From the NCBI GenBank assembly GCA_963921825.1, contig OY997593.1, forward strand, positions 56,714,039 to 56,778,038: DNA of 64,000 nucleotides. The letters run 5' to 3'. Below the pieces are notes generated by a model, which was given only the letters and a program-made list of their open reading frames with translations, was not told the origin of the DNA and ran no database searches. How positions within the stretch are numbered: position 1 is the stretch's first letter; each line of letters opens with the position of its first letter. Of this stretch, positions 46,130 through 58,150 are shown piece after piece. The translations under genes were made by a program, and so were the position numbers. The stretch comes from Erodium maritimum (taxonomy: Eukaryota > Streptophyta > Magnoliopsida > Geraniales > Geraniaceae).

Positions 46130-46694
46130 ACCCACCTTACCGTATGACGCGAGGTGTGTGCCGCTACAACCACCAACGAATTGATCGGTTAAATGGATCT
46201 GTCCACCCCTGGGGTTAGTGGTTAATAAATGTAGGTGGGACGGTATTCCAAAACACAAATCAATCAGTTGGGGCCTAATAGCCCGGGATGCAGGGGGTGG
46301 GATGGGGGTTCGTCTCGCAGCAAATGGCCTACTACCGGGTTGTTGGTCCCCACTTATGGTTGAGGTCTGTGCTATGGCCACAACGCTCCAGAATGTCTCT
46401 ACTCTTGGTACGGGTCCTATCATTATCCGCTCAGATGCTCAAGTCCTCATCAACATGATCCAGCACGGAAAAACGCTTCCCTCTCCGATTGGAACAATTA
46501 TACAAGGCATTCGTCTCATGCGTTCTCATAATGAGAGGATTTCCGTTCAATTTGTAAAAAGGACTACGAGCAGAGCTTCTCACGAATTAGCAAAAAGGCT
46601 TGTTCCACAGTGCTCAAGACCTCTACTTGATGCAATGCAATGTATTATTTCTTCTGAAATCTAGTAAATATCCGTATCTTTTAGTAAAAAAAAA
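46130..46694 (+). mobile_element. 5'-truncated LINE 3' end with RNase-H-like domain
   Basis: A plus-strand open frame (46218-46664) reads GLIARDAGGGM ... EVCAMATTLQ ... IIIRSDAQVLINMI ... ASHELAKRL, the RNase-H-like fold at the C-terminus of many plant LINE polyproteins: the first Asp of the motif (RDA), Glu (EVCAM) and Asp (RSDAQ) are recognisable. A stop is followed by a short 3' tail and an A9 tract at 46686-46694. Only this terminal part was inserted, typical of incomplete target-primed reverse transcription. Confidence 0.72.
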
Positions 46695-47959
46695 TTATTT
46701 ACTTAGCATATCATATACCGTGATTAGCTCACAAAGTGAGGTTCAGTATTAATTCTGAAGAGTTTCGGTCATCGATTTAGGCTAAGCACCCCCATATGAA
46801 CACAAAAAAACTTGTATTTATCTTTAGCAAATAGGTAAACAAGACAGGCTGGGGCTGCTGGAGCGACCACTATTTATTTATTTTATGTGTTAACTAATTT
46901 CACCAACTCAATTTTAATATCTCCCATAATCCCATTATTTATCAACTCTCGCTCTACCTAATCTGCGTCGTATTTGGCTACCTTGCTCTAAAGTGGCGTG
47001 ACTTTTATGTCCAAATCATTTAAAAAATAACAAAATATACTGTCATATATATGTAGATAAAGTGTATAAGTTGCATGTGTGAAGTGAATAATCCTAATTT
47101 TCCTTCACATGCTTCAGATAATATCTTTTAGCAAACTAGGATTTAGAATCCTACTTGAAACCGTATGTGATCCATGGTGATTTAGTCTTTCAAATTTGTT
47201 CTTATGCAAAACAAAAGTAAATTAAATCATATAAGAGTTGGTTATTAGATATTGAGAAAGGTTTAGTGTCATTATTTGAGGATTAATTTAAGTTTTCCAT
47301 GATTAATACAACAACTTGGAAGAGGGGACAAATACCATCGTGTTAGGTGAGTTTGTACAACGAATGGAACCTTATTTTGTGGGATATTGTTCATGTGAAT
47401 AAAGACTTTTGTGACAGAGAGTTCATGGTAAATAAATAAATGATTTTTAGTTCCAAAAGATAAGATTAATGACATGCTGTTAAGCTCATATATGTAGTAT
47501 ACGTTAATGTCACCATCTAAAACTGTTGGCTAAGTTTGTCTTGTTGCTGCATGTATAGGTATATTATGTTTGGGAAGTTGTTGTTAAGTGTTCTCGTGTA
47601 CTGGAATATTTCGTGTCCACCTAAGTAAGTTAATTAGACAGAACAGAATCTCTCTCGCTCTCATGTTCAAGAAAGTGAGTATTTTCATATGACACAATAG
47701 AGATCTTATTCCTCTGGTTCGGGCAAAAGAAGTTGGTAGTCTTTAATCATGATAGATCAAGAACTTAGAATTATAGTAAGGCTTTGTGGTGCAGTCCAAA
47801 TTGAGAATAGAAAAGGAATCGTTGTCTGAATTCGACAAAATCTTACCATTTTTCGAGTCGAAACAAGCTCCCAAGTAAAACTCATGGCTTCACCATGAGC
47901 GCCAATGGTTTCGAGATCATCTGGAGGGTTAAATTCGTATTTTTAGAAATCCAGATGTT
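46695..47959. other. AT-rich intergenic DNA, nothing recognised
   Basis: No open frames or repeats of note in about 1.26 kb. It ends at the left copy of the target duplication of the next element. Confidence 0.5.
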
Positions 47960-47970
47960 ATTTCCTGTTT

Positions 47971-49649
47971 TTTTTTATAAGCTCAAAAATTTTATGAGAA
48001 AAAATTAGTTCCAAGCAGGATCTAACCAAATACAACCATTACAAGGGAGCTCTCAGAAGGAGCTAAACAAAAACCCGAAACAAAAACCCATGAAGGGAAC
48101 AAAAATCAACCATTTGTGACCCACTCTTCACCATCTGACGTCAAGGTCGGATAATCAAAAGCTTTAGCTGAATGAGCTAACTGATCGGCTTTAGTTTGTA
48201 AAATCTGCTTCCCAATGTCCACATCATGTACAAGTCTCGCACAAGCCAAAGAATGCGATGGTTTAACTTCAACATTGTAGTAATCCGTTAAAAAAGGTGG
48301 ATGTCGACTCTAACTATTCGAAGTTCTAGACGACTGCTTCGAATGGCGACCCTTAAACGGAGGCGGTTGCAGAAGCACCTCCTTCCACGGACTACTCTGA
48401 TGAACCTCGGTAGATATAGAAGCGTGAACCGACGAAGTTGGATCTCGGGTTTTAAATCCCTGATCCGTAGCTTTCATAGCAACCATATCAACCATAGGGC
48501 CTGTTGGCAAATTTGGGCTCATAATAGGCCCAAACTCAGTCCCTGTAGAAGACTTTAGGACATACCCAGGCCCTGTTATAACATCTGGCCCACTTTCAAC
48601 CCCAGGCCCGACTTCCTCAACCGACCCAACTACGCCTTCTTTACCTCATGCATATCGTGCGTTTTTGTAACAAATCCCATCGAAACTAGCGCTCCTGTAA
48701 CATAAAACGAGTCTGATACGACCCCACCTTCAAATCGAATCCCACCCGTGCCCAACGGAGCTGTCTGACTTTCAATATTTGAAATCCCATGTATTACGAG
48801 ATCTCGGATCGCACCCGAGACTTGTGAACCAGACCCACCCGGAACAGCACCTTCGGCGACCACCTCCGTCGAATCTTCGACGATCACTACCAGTTGAGTT
48901 TCCACTCCAATCTACATACTCAACTCTCCTGAGCCCCAAACTCGATCATTCCGCGCCACAATCTCATTGCTCTGTTTTAGTGAGCACATCTTCGATTTGA
49001 CCTTCCGACGCCGGGAAATGGCTACAAACAACTTAAACCCGTTGATCTTATACCCATTAAGACTATTTGCTGCCTGAGATGCATCGTCATGAGATGTAAA
49101 CAGAACAAACCCAAAGAAATTACCACTTTGGTTCAGACGCCGCAAAACAGAGCATGACGAAACCTCACCGTAAGCTTTGAGAACATTTCGGAACCACTTC
49201 GGTTTGGTATCATACGGAAAATTACATACTAATACTTCATCCCTCTACAACTCAAACATCGTCTTCTTTGAACGGCGAGTGCGTACGATGGGACGAGTTT
49301 CACCAGCCACAATCTCGCCGACACCGGACGCAGCATGATGCTCGGCAGCCACCTCAGCGGCCGGGGCCGAACTCCGTGCAACAACCTCCTCATCAACAGT
49401 CGGAGACGACTCAGATGTACGGGCTCCATCCTTCATTTCCCGATGACGCTTTGGCCGAAGAGAATGTCTGAACACCTTCTCCTTAAGACTCTTATTAGAG
49501 GTTCGACTCGCTTGCGTAGACACAACCTTACAATATGAACCATACAAGGTCAACAACAAGGAGCAAAACTCAGAGAAAGAGAGTTGCGATGGCATGGTGA
49601 GATACTCAAGAAACTACATGATTTATGTTGACCATTATGTCAGAGTAAA
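47971..49649 (-). mobile_element. ORF1-only LINE (HAL1-like), 11-bp TSD
   Basis: ATTTCCTGTTT occurs at 47960-47970 and 49650-49660. On the minus strand the element runs from 49649 to a short poly(A) (T-run 47971-47976 and adjoining bases). It contains one ORF1-type gene (49595-48310) and a 200-bp 3' region, but no endonuclease or reverse transcriptase. The target duplication and poly(A) show insertion by target-primed reverse transcription. Length 1.68 kb, far short of a full LINE. Confidence 0.75.
48310..49595 (-). pseudogene. LINE ORF1 with RRM domain
   Basis: From ATG 49595 (MPSQLSFSEF), one frame runs to 48630 with in-frame TAG at 49245-49247 and another stop at 48912-48914; it then shifts frame near 48640 and continues to 48310. 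At about 49235-48990 it has an RNA-recognition motif: RNP2-like VLVCNFP, RNP1-like FFGFVLF, then AANSLNGYKINGFKLFVAI. An acidic/Ser-rich head and long Gly/Val-rich linker surround it. RRM-containing ORF1 proteins are known from plant LINEs such as the BNR family of beet. It would bind the element's RNA. Confidence 0.7.
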
Positions 49650-49660
49650 ATTTCCTGTTT

Positions 49661-50150
49661 GTTTTAGGATTTGAGGTTTCCTTTATTTGAATTAGGGTTT
49701 TGGGGTTTAGTTTCCTTATAGTATTAGTAATCTAGGGTTTTAGTTTTCTATATAAGTATTTGATACATCATTGTAATTCGGAGATTTTGATTAATAAACA
49801 CCGAAACGAGTTTCCATTCAATCTATCTCTTTCGGTATTATGTTGAATCAACGAATTAGATATCTATCTTGCTCGGTATTCTTCGTAAATCAACGAGTTC
49901 GGTAAAGAAGTCCCCTTTCCGCTACACACTCTACATCACTTTGGGTCTGCAAGCGTTTGTTGCTTACGAATTGGTAGTAGATCAATTTGATAACCTAGAA
50001 AATGAAATCAAACAAAAAGTTTCTTTTGAATCCGAGTCTGGAGAGGACATTCTTCATCTGTCAAAAGATATGGAAGAGGTTCGGGGGAGGTGAATCATCT
50101 CACCACTAGTAACTCTTGGAACGTGAGAGGATTATCCTCTAGAGGAGGAG
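49661..50150 (+). other. Possible LTR fragment, otherwise unassigned
   Basis: The stretch 49680-49880 has the look of an LTR U3/R region: CTATATAAGT, then TTGATACATCATTGTAATTC and AATAAACACCG. No matching second LTR or TG/CA ends are found in the window, so this is a weak call. A small frame at 49869-50093 has no domain. Confidence 0.25.
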
Positions 50151-51610
50151 AGAACTGAGAAACGTGCAGGTCAAGTCAGAGGTGGATTTAGAGGGGTTTA
50201 AAGTATGCCACGACATATCTTGTCACAAAAAATTTATATATAATTGTAGAGCTTTAAGATATCTTCCATTTGATATTTTACAAGCTTAAATTAGAGTTCG
50301 TATATAAAATTTATGGTCATTTGAAGATATGTTGCGTATATAACCTAATTTTATTTGAAAATACTATTTTTTAAACTCCAAACGTCTATGACACTTTTCA
50401 ACAACCATATTCACAGCTTTTATGTATATTGTATTTGAAAAAGTTAGATGTAAGACATAACAGTTCAATAATATAATCTATTAGTAGTTTTAGTTATTGA
50501 CAATAAAGTAGTTTTGACTCATTTAGAAAAATTGATGTCTCGTATTATATCATTTACTACATTGTAATCAATTTAAATGTAGTGGTCAAATATAGTCATA
50601 TGAATGATTAGATATGCAAATATTTTTACTTCGCACTTAATATTTTTTAAATAAGAAATGTTGCCTCTCATGTTAAGAATTCCTAGATCCTCCTAATTTA
50701 ATTTGGTTTTGGGAAGGGTTTAGGTTGATTCTGGGGAGTGTTTTTTTCTTGGTGAGGTGGTGAGTCTGCTTTGAGTTTGTCTTCTATCATCATGCTTTAA
50801 TTCTGTGTGTGGGTAGCTCTCCATTCTATTTTTTAGGTTTCATCTGATGATGTGAGGGTAGTTCTTTATAGGTTTGAGTGTTTTCTTTTTTAAAATCCGT
50901 TTTCAGTTTCTTTCAGGTCTATGGTAATAGTGGATTTGGCTATTTTCTTCATTGTGTTCTGGCTGATTATGGAGTCTTCTGGTTGGTTGTTCATCATTGC
51001 TTCTCTTCAAGATACCTTTAAAGTTTCTTGATCTACTGTTGTCTCATTTTCAAGACATATTTTTGGCGTGTTGATGCTTTTCTCTTCAAAAATGTGGTTC
51101 TTGATTGTTTTTTTTTAATGGAATATGTTGTTTCTGATATGCTTTTTAGTTGATACAAAATATTTTTGGAGACCTTCTTAGTTCAAGTCTCAGTCTGCAC
51201 AATCTAAAGCTATATCCCTTGGAGTGAATTTTCTCAACATCCTTACGGATATATGGCATCAGTCAAAACAACACCCTTTTAAAGACTGTAGTATTTTTAG
51301 TTGCCTTTGGATTTGGTTCAATCTTCATTGGGAGATCATCTCATCTCAGAGACCGGCCCCTCAGAGACTTATAGATATTATTCTTCTTGATTGGTTCACC
51401 TCTTCGCCTCATCTTTGGGCCTCCTCTGTTCTTGCTCATGTTTCAGTGTATGCTCCTTTTACTCGAGGTAGTCTAGCCAACTCACAGTTGGTTGTTTTCT
51501 CATTCATTTTGTTCCCTTCCATAATCTTTTAGGGTCGTTGATTGATCTTTATACTCCTCTTTTCCTAAAAAAAGGCTTAATCTATATTTGTTTTGCTGAA
51601 AAAAAAATGG
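50151..51610 (+). mobile_element. LINE 3'-end remnant with poly(A)
   Basis: The plus-strand sequence ends in AAAGGCTTAATCTATATTTG followed by a poly(A) at 51599-51607, a tail typical of plant LINE 3' ends. Upstream open frames (51224-51532) are diverged and show no usable motif. The left boundary is unclear; the interval 50151-50680 is AT-rich and may be host DNA. Confidence 0.4.
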
Positions 51611-51803
51611 ATGCTTTATTAACTTGCCTTTAAGCCATATTGGGCGTTTGTAGGTGCAAGAGATCTCCCAAATTCATAGTATTCCAAATGAAAAGATTGA
51701 TCAACTCGATATATAATCTTTACATGATTCATGCACTAATTATCGTAAACATTTCAAAAAACTAACTAACTAGCTAGGTAAACTATATTTCATCCACTAT
51801 ACT

Positions 51804-52754
51804 CTATAGTGGCAAACTAACCAAAACAGCAGCAGCAAGAAGAGCCATGGACAAAGCTGCCAACGGGGAGATAGCCGCGGAGGATGAAAACTGATCAGAC
51901 CCACCCGGGCTAGGGGGCGGCTTCCGGCAGCCTCGAAAGGTTGGAGAAGGCGGTACCGGCGTGTCGCCGGCAGCTGCTGTAACAGCTAACTTCATTCCGC
52001 TCTGGCAGTGTCCAGGAACGGTGCAGATGAAGTAACGAGTCCCGGTGGTGTTGAGAGGGATAACGGTACGGCCGCTCTGGTCCTGTGAATACACCTTGCT
52101 TGTTGTGCACCTCTTGTAGTCCTCTTCGCTAACTTCACTCACCGTGTGACCATCGGATGCGTACGTGAAAACTACAACATATGTATACGGGTTAAACGAG
52201 TCAACTTTTTTTGAGAGATTTAAACGAGTAAACTAATAATAAGAGAAACCTCAAAAACATTTATTCGAACGACCTTTGATAGTGTATAAACATATTGTGA
52301 TTATCTTTCTGTCTTAAAAACATGTTATACCTTTTGTTTATTATAAAAAAGTAGTGATTTGTATTTGTTTAAACAAATTAAACATAAGTCGTTATTTTTT
52401 TTAAATAAACTAAAAGTATAAATATATTTTTAAGAAAAAAGATCGTCACAATACGTTTGTGCTAACAAAATTCGTTTAGAAACATGTTCCTGAGGCTTAC
52501 CCTTAATAATATGTTTTTAATTCATATATATCATATAAGTTGACTAAAGATTTGTTCATGCATGCATGGTGATGGTGTGCTATGAATCCAAACTCACCAA
52601 GGTTGTCTCCGGCTTTAATATCTTTTCCGCTTGCCCAAGTGTTATAGTCGACGCCCGTTCCCCAAGTAACACTGTGATCTTTGGCCAAGCAGCTTGACAC
52701 AACTGAACACAATATTATTAGGTTCAAGGCTAGGCTCATTGTACTGATCTTCAT
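51804..52754 (-). CDS. Phytocyanin (uclacyanin/blue copper protein-like)
   Basis: Exons 52754-52598 and 52171-51804 join in frame to 174 aa through a 426-bp GT-AG intron. Residues 1-24 are a signal peptide. The plastocyanin-like domain (25-116) has the copper ligands His 61 (DGHTV), Cys 102, His 107 and Met 112 (CTVPGHCQSGM), and disulphide partners Cys 74 and Cys 108. A Met ligand places it with uclacyanins/plantacyanins rather than stellacyanins (Gln). A short Pro/Ser linker follows and the last 25 residues are hydrophobic, as in GPI-anchored members. It should be an electron-transfer copper protein of the cell surface. The intron position in the first third matches the family's habit. The gene looks intact. 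Confidence 0.87.
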
Positions 52755-53158
52755 GCTGACAAATAACTATGTTGATTGTAATGGCAAAGAGATCACTGTA
52801 TTTGTAGTGTTATTTTAGGGCTAGGGTTTGGCTATAATTGAGCCCGTTTCATTCTTACCTTTTTCTCAATCGTCATATTAATGCCGGTATCCTTACTTTC
52901 AATTTATTGCCTCTCAAGAGTGAGCTTTGCAATTGATTTTTGGAACTTTCTTTTTTGTAAAAAAGAGAAAGTCAAAGCAACATTCCTTATCCTGAATTTA
53001 ACTGTCAAATTGTCAATTTATTCTTAAGATTTGAATGGGAGAAATTATACGAGGAATTTCTTGTTCTTGCTAGATCATGGAGGTTTAGACAAATTCACTT
53101 CGTGGCCGGTCCAATAATATTATGAACTTAAAAACAAATTTTAAAATTAAGGTCTTAT
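52755..53158 (-). promoter_or_regulatory. Upstream region of the phytocyanin gene
   Basis: On the minus strand a TATA-like ACTACAAATACAG is about 50 bp before the ATG. The remainder is AT-rich, with no gene. Confidence 0.35.
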
Positions 53159-53174
53159 AAAAAGGAGACGCTCC

Positions 53175-54814
53175 ATTTTTTTTGTAAACTTTTACATTAA
53201 TTATTCTATCTCGATTTGAGAGCCTATTCTAACCCTAGTCCTAGCTTGCGCCATCGTTAAGGAGTTCACGTCTGTCGATGTTGCTGCTGCGCCGCCTAGA
53301 CCTGGCGGCTTCGCTGTCACGGTGTTTTCCTTTCCCATCCCGTTGACCTCGTAGACACGCCTGGTGCGGGATTTAAATACGGGTGGGAGTGTCTAGCTTT
53401 TGTACAACTCTCGCCGCCTCTCTTGTGCCACCGCCTACACCAATGACCATGCCTCTTCTGCCGGACTTGTCTGGACTCCCTCATCTGCCTACTCTCCACT
53501 CCCTACCCCACCCACCTTTTTCTCACCCACGTACCTCGGCCCGGCCCCCTCTGTCGGTGAGTTCCATGACCCGATTTTCGGTCCCGTTGGGAGCGCCGGG
53601 CTTCTCTGATCCGTAAGGATCGCCCTTCAACCCAGGTGCTTTCTCGATGACTTCGCCTCCAAGTTACAGGCCCTCTGCTAGGGGGGTGACCTCTAGCTTT
53701 CCTCGCAAGGTCCACGAACACCAAGACCTTACTCTGGTTTCTAGGGCGCCCACCCTCCGTACTAGGGCTCCGCCGCTTCCAGCGTCATTGTGTCATGCAA
53801 CGCCGCGTCTCTCGCTTGGGATGGGTATTGAAAGAGCTAGGGCTAGGGAATGGCTCCCGCCAAGAACCCCAGGAGGGGGTACAACTGTGGACGTGACAGA
53901 GTGCACGACATCAACTAGGGTCACGAGAATCATGACTCGTTATCGGTATTTGATTCATGACTGGTATGGGGAACGGAGGATCTCGATTGATACCGCTTTC
54001 ATGGCTGTTGTCGCTGTTGGACTTGGTAGCGAACACGGGTATGGGTTCCACCGGATGGGGTTACTCCTGTCCATCCCCATAGGAGAGATGGACCCCCCCG
54101 GGGCATATGCTGCCCTAGATGGGGACCGGGAGGATCCAGATCCGACCCCATTGACAATGGACCCGGTACCTAGTGCAGGATCACCTCGGAGGCTGGGATT
54201 TGGCGTAACAATGGACCTGGTACCTAACTAGGGTCCCCGTGTTCCGCGGAGAAGCCAGGCATCCGTGGGGGGTCCAGCCCCCACATCCCGGCTTTTGTAC
54301 ACACGAAGATCTTGTTGCCGGCTTGCGGCAAGTTTTTTGTCGAGTCCACCACAGATCCCTCACCCCTAGGAAGTGGTGGGATGGGCGGCAGAGGAGCTCT
54401 AGGAGTACAAACAGCCCAGGCTGGGGGAAGAGCAGCTGTCGGAAGCCGGAGGAAGGAGCCACCTGCATCCAGATGTGGATCTCAGTCACACTCGGGGAAG
54501 AAGCCCCGCCGGAAGGGATGAGGTCATGCCTAGGCATCGGGGACTGGCCTTGGGAGGGGTCCCTAGTCGATGCTTTGCCTCCCACCATCACTATTACCGT
54601 CGAGGTCTCTGATCTCCGGTACCCCGTTCCCCCCAACCATATTCTATCTGTGCCCATAGGGCGCCAATTCAAAACCGTCTTGGACGGTCCTATTGTGAAA
54701 AGAATATCGAACACTCTTAAGTGCTCTTGCCTTGTTCTTCGTGGTCAGAGAGTCTCTGATGCACCTTATTGTCATAACGTATTTTAATTAATGAAATCTG
54801 CTCCTTTCGCTAAA
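53175..54814 (+). mobile_element. LINE-derived insertion, no reverse transcriptase
   Basis: Left flank AAAAAGGAGACGCTCC (53159-53174) and right flank AAAAAGAAGACGTTCC (54815-54830) match at 14 of 16 positions, the right one adjoining a poly(A) (54812-54819). The element begins with an AT-rich leader and a CCTAGTCCTAGC segment, contains Pro/Ser/Arg-rich open frames without domains, and ends with AATTAATGAAATCTGCTCC before the poly(A). There is no RRM, DUF4283, RT or RNase H signal. Confidence 0.6.
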
Positions 54815-54830
54815 AAAAAGAAGACGTTCC

Positions 54831-56090
54831 TTACTTTTTTTAATTTGATGTATACATATACATCTTTTTATTTGAAGTATATTGAAACTTTATTAATAAT
54901 GGAAATCAAACATTACATAAAATGAAAATGATGAAAAGGAAAAAAGGTGATACTTAATTCTATCTCGTAGGTATCGAACGCTAACTCTATAACGAAATAC
55001 CCGTTTAAACCAAGGACAAATAGTGTGAAGCGATCTCTAAACTGGTGGTTGTGCAATAGTGGTGGACGTTGATCGTTTCTTGTCTCAACCTGAGAATGCA
55101 CGTGGTAAGAGATGGGGGAATTTGAGGGGATAGCTGATATCTAGGGAAAACAACAAGAAATAAGGGAGCCATGTTGTCGGATTTGCACCGACCTTGGCAG
55201 GGCTAGGTATGCGCCCCACACACATCCCGTTGCTTTTCCTTTGACTCATTGGGCCTGGCGAGGTTGTGTAACAAAACCTCGCCTGGTTGTTGGGGTCAAC
55301 AAAGGCTCCTATTTGTGGTCCACGACGGCTCAAGACCGTTGTCGATTTTTCACCTATTATTGTCGACACACGGGGGGGGGGGGGGGGGGGGGGTAGGGGT
55401 GGGGGGCATCATCATCTTCCAGCGTCGGTTGTACTTGTGGTAAACCTGGAGATGCCAGCGATCCCTCCCTACAAACGAACCACTACAGTTGCATCCGTCA
55501 CTCTAGAGCCAGAAAGGGGAGCATCCTTTGCCGTGATAGGCGAGATGTTGTTCTGAATAACTACATCTTACTTTGGTTGCAAATTGAGAGCTTCTACACT
55601 AGGCATGGTCTATGCTCTGTTTTACTTACTCACCTGAAACGACCAAAAAAATTGTGTTGTGTTGCTTCCAACGCCATGCAATGACTAGGAACTGCATGTA
55701 GCTATTGAGTTTGAAACAGTTCAAGTTATCAACAGCCTAAACTGCGGTAGCCTTCGACGTATATAGCCGACATATCGGCCCTTGCGATTTGGCCGATGCA
55801 AGAACGATGATGACACGATCTCACTGTTTAAATTGAAGATGTTTCGAACCTAGGATTTCGTTGATTCAAAAGGAAATTACAAGTGAACACTTTATTTTAT
55901 TGTTCTACATACAACAACAATGTGTTTCGAACTCCATCAATCCGACGCTGACCTATGCCATATTTGGATTTGCAGCCAGCCTTTCGACCTCCATCATCAA
56001 CCGCGATGAGGTGGTGTTTGACTTCACGAGCACCTCTCCCATATCAGACCGTGATTGTGAAGCTCCCATAGCTATAGACGCTAGTAGGAT
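54831..56090. other. Intergenic DNA with a G22 run
   Basis: The minus-strand open frame at 55085-55369 shows no known domain. At 55372-55393 is a pure G run of 22, followed by GGGG-type runs. The rest, including 55600-56090, holds nothing recognised. Confidence 0.45.
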
Positions 56091-56094
56091 CATT

Positions 56095-57640
56095 TTATTT
56101 TTTGAAAATTTCCTGACGTCATTACTCAATCAAACATTACAACAAGATCAAGGGAAAAACTCAAACAAGTCGAGATATAAGCCGAAAAACCCTAAATGAA
56201 ACATGTGTTCCGGCACACTAGGCTACATAACATAATTCTAAACCTACAACTAAAAGTTAGACAACAACAATTGATTTTCTCGATTACGCAGTTCCAAGTG
56301 TCTAAATAACACTTCAGGTGGTTGTCTTGCCTTACGAGGTGGTGACCAGAGTCCTCCCAAGTAACCTGACCCCTCGATAAAACATTTCACTTAGAGAGGG
56401 ATACTGAGATGACGACTCCTCTATTTCTTGGCCCAATAGGTTTCCTTTCCCTATTGGGCCCCTACCCCCGAGGGTCGGGTCAGGGTCAGGGTCCAAGTTA
56501 GGGATCCCATGGGCCTGATGGTACAAGTAGTTACAAGAGGGCCCGCTTGAAGCCCGGGACATCGTGGCGGTAGCTAGAGAGATGTCCAGGGAAATCTCAA
56601 GGACAATCTCGGTTGGGGGCATCAGATCGACCTTCAGCAAGGAGGTTGAAAGCCGGGGTGGGGATCAGGAGGAGATGTGCATAGGTGAGTATGTTCAAGA
56701 GAACCAAGAGCAGAGATAGAGACGATCCGGTCCATAAGGAAGAGACCACGACAAAGGACCGTGTGAAAGTGGCCACGACATCGGCCCACATGAAGGCAGA
56801 CACAACCCAGGCCCACGTGAAGGCAACCACGGATGACGGAATACAGAGCCCTAAGAGAGAGAGGCGAAACATCGGCCGACCACGAGGGGGGTAGAGGGAG
56901 AGGCAAGAGACGAAGAAGCACCAACCGACGAGGCCTGACCCGACAGCCCCTGAGAAGGTCGGGCCTTGGCATTTTCCAGCGAGGCCTGGTCGGTGGAAGC
57001 CTCTACCCGACCAATCAGTGTGAGCAGACCAGGTGAGCACTGAAATGGCTGGAGGCCTTTCCGAATACCAGAGGATTCCATAACAAAACCTGCCAGAGCA
57101 GATCTTGCTCCCTTAGACGAGAACGAGGATGCCCCGAGGAGGGGGGAATAAGTCTGACGCCGATCGGAGCTCCATGGAGAGGGGAAAGAAAACGGCCGAT
57201 GAGGGGAGACATGGGTTGTAGCAAGGCGAGGAGGGCGACAACCAGGAAAGACATCGGACCCGCCAAAGAGCCGAACTTCTATTTTCATAGCGGGCCCAAA
57301 CAGGCTTTGCCGGCGACAAAGCCTAGCCGCAAAGAAGGAAGGAAAGAGGTGATGGAGTGACGTGAACGGAGTTGTAGGGCCATGTGAGATGGTTGAGTAG
57401 GCCAGTGGCAAGCAAAGAAGAGGAGAGACTGTTGCAGCATGGCGAGGAGGACGGTGGTGGTCGGGGAATTCGATAAGGGTAGAGGATGAGAGAGGGAGAA
57501 GCCGAGGGACCGACAGACGGAGAGGGCACACCTCCACCGGCAACCCCCGAGGCCAGCGGCCGAGTGGCCGTCGATAACGACGACTCCTAGACGAAAAAGA
57601 CATAGCATATGTTAGGGTTTCTACAAAGAGAAACACGTTT
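56095..57640 (-). mobile_element. LINE-derived insertion (minus), no reverse transcriptase
   Basis: On the minus strand, a CCTAACATATGC-type leader near 57610 is followed by a 261-codon Ser/Pro/Arg-rich frame (57636-56851), a second frame to 56332, then a 3' tail with TTGTAATGTTTGATTGAGTAA and an A-rich end at 56093-56105 (TTTTATTTTTTG on the plus strand). This 3' tail is typical of plant LINEs. No RT or endonuclease is present. I could not find a target duplication. Confidence 0.5.
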
Positions 57641-58135
57641 TGTTTTAAACTTAGATTGAAGTTACCGGAGGGAACAAATTAATACTTTAGAGAGAACGAA
57701 AGAACATGACCGGGTATTTTACTTGCATTTCTAGTCAATATTGTGTGATCTTTAGAAACAACGATCAGGCTTTATATAGCCTCACAAGAGACTATTAATA
57801 ACACTAATTATTCAGAAGTAAATGATCCTTTTTGTCTAAGTTATCACTTTTTGTTCTAATGGTATTAATATATGGTAGCAACCCAACCATTAAACTAAGA
57901 CCGAGTCCACTAAATATGCCATATCATCCAATTACATGACATCCAATTGCTTGTGTAATACATATTTGTTATTTTACTAATAACAAGATCTTTTTCATCA
58001 ACCAAACAAGATATAAAAGCTTAACCTTTTTAGAGAATGAAACGAAAATGCCCGAAAACTCTATATAGTATATTCTAAATTATTTTCAGTCCAACAGAAA
58101 TACCATGTGGATTAAACAGTTCTTAACCACAAACT
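57641..58135. other. AT-rich intergenic DNA, nothing recognised
   Basis: Short spacer between two LINE-derived insertions, with no open frame or repeat. Confidence 0.5.
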
Positions 58136-58150
58136 AAACACCAGAATCTG

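Noticed and set aside
54181..54787. Two overlapping frames of about 180 codons on opposite strands
   Set aside because: Both are inside the LINE-derived insertion and neither has a recognisable domain; neither is preferred.
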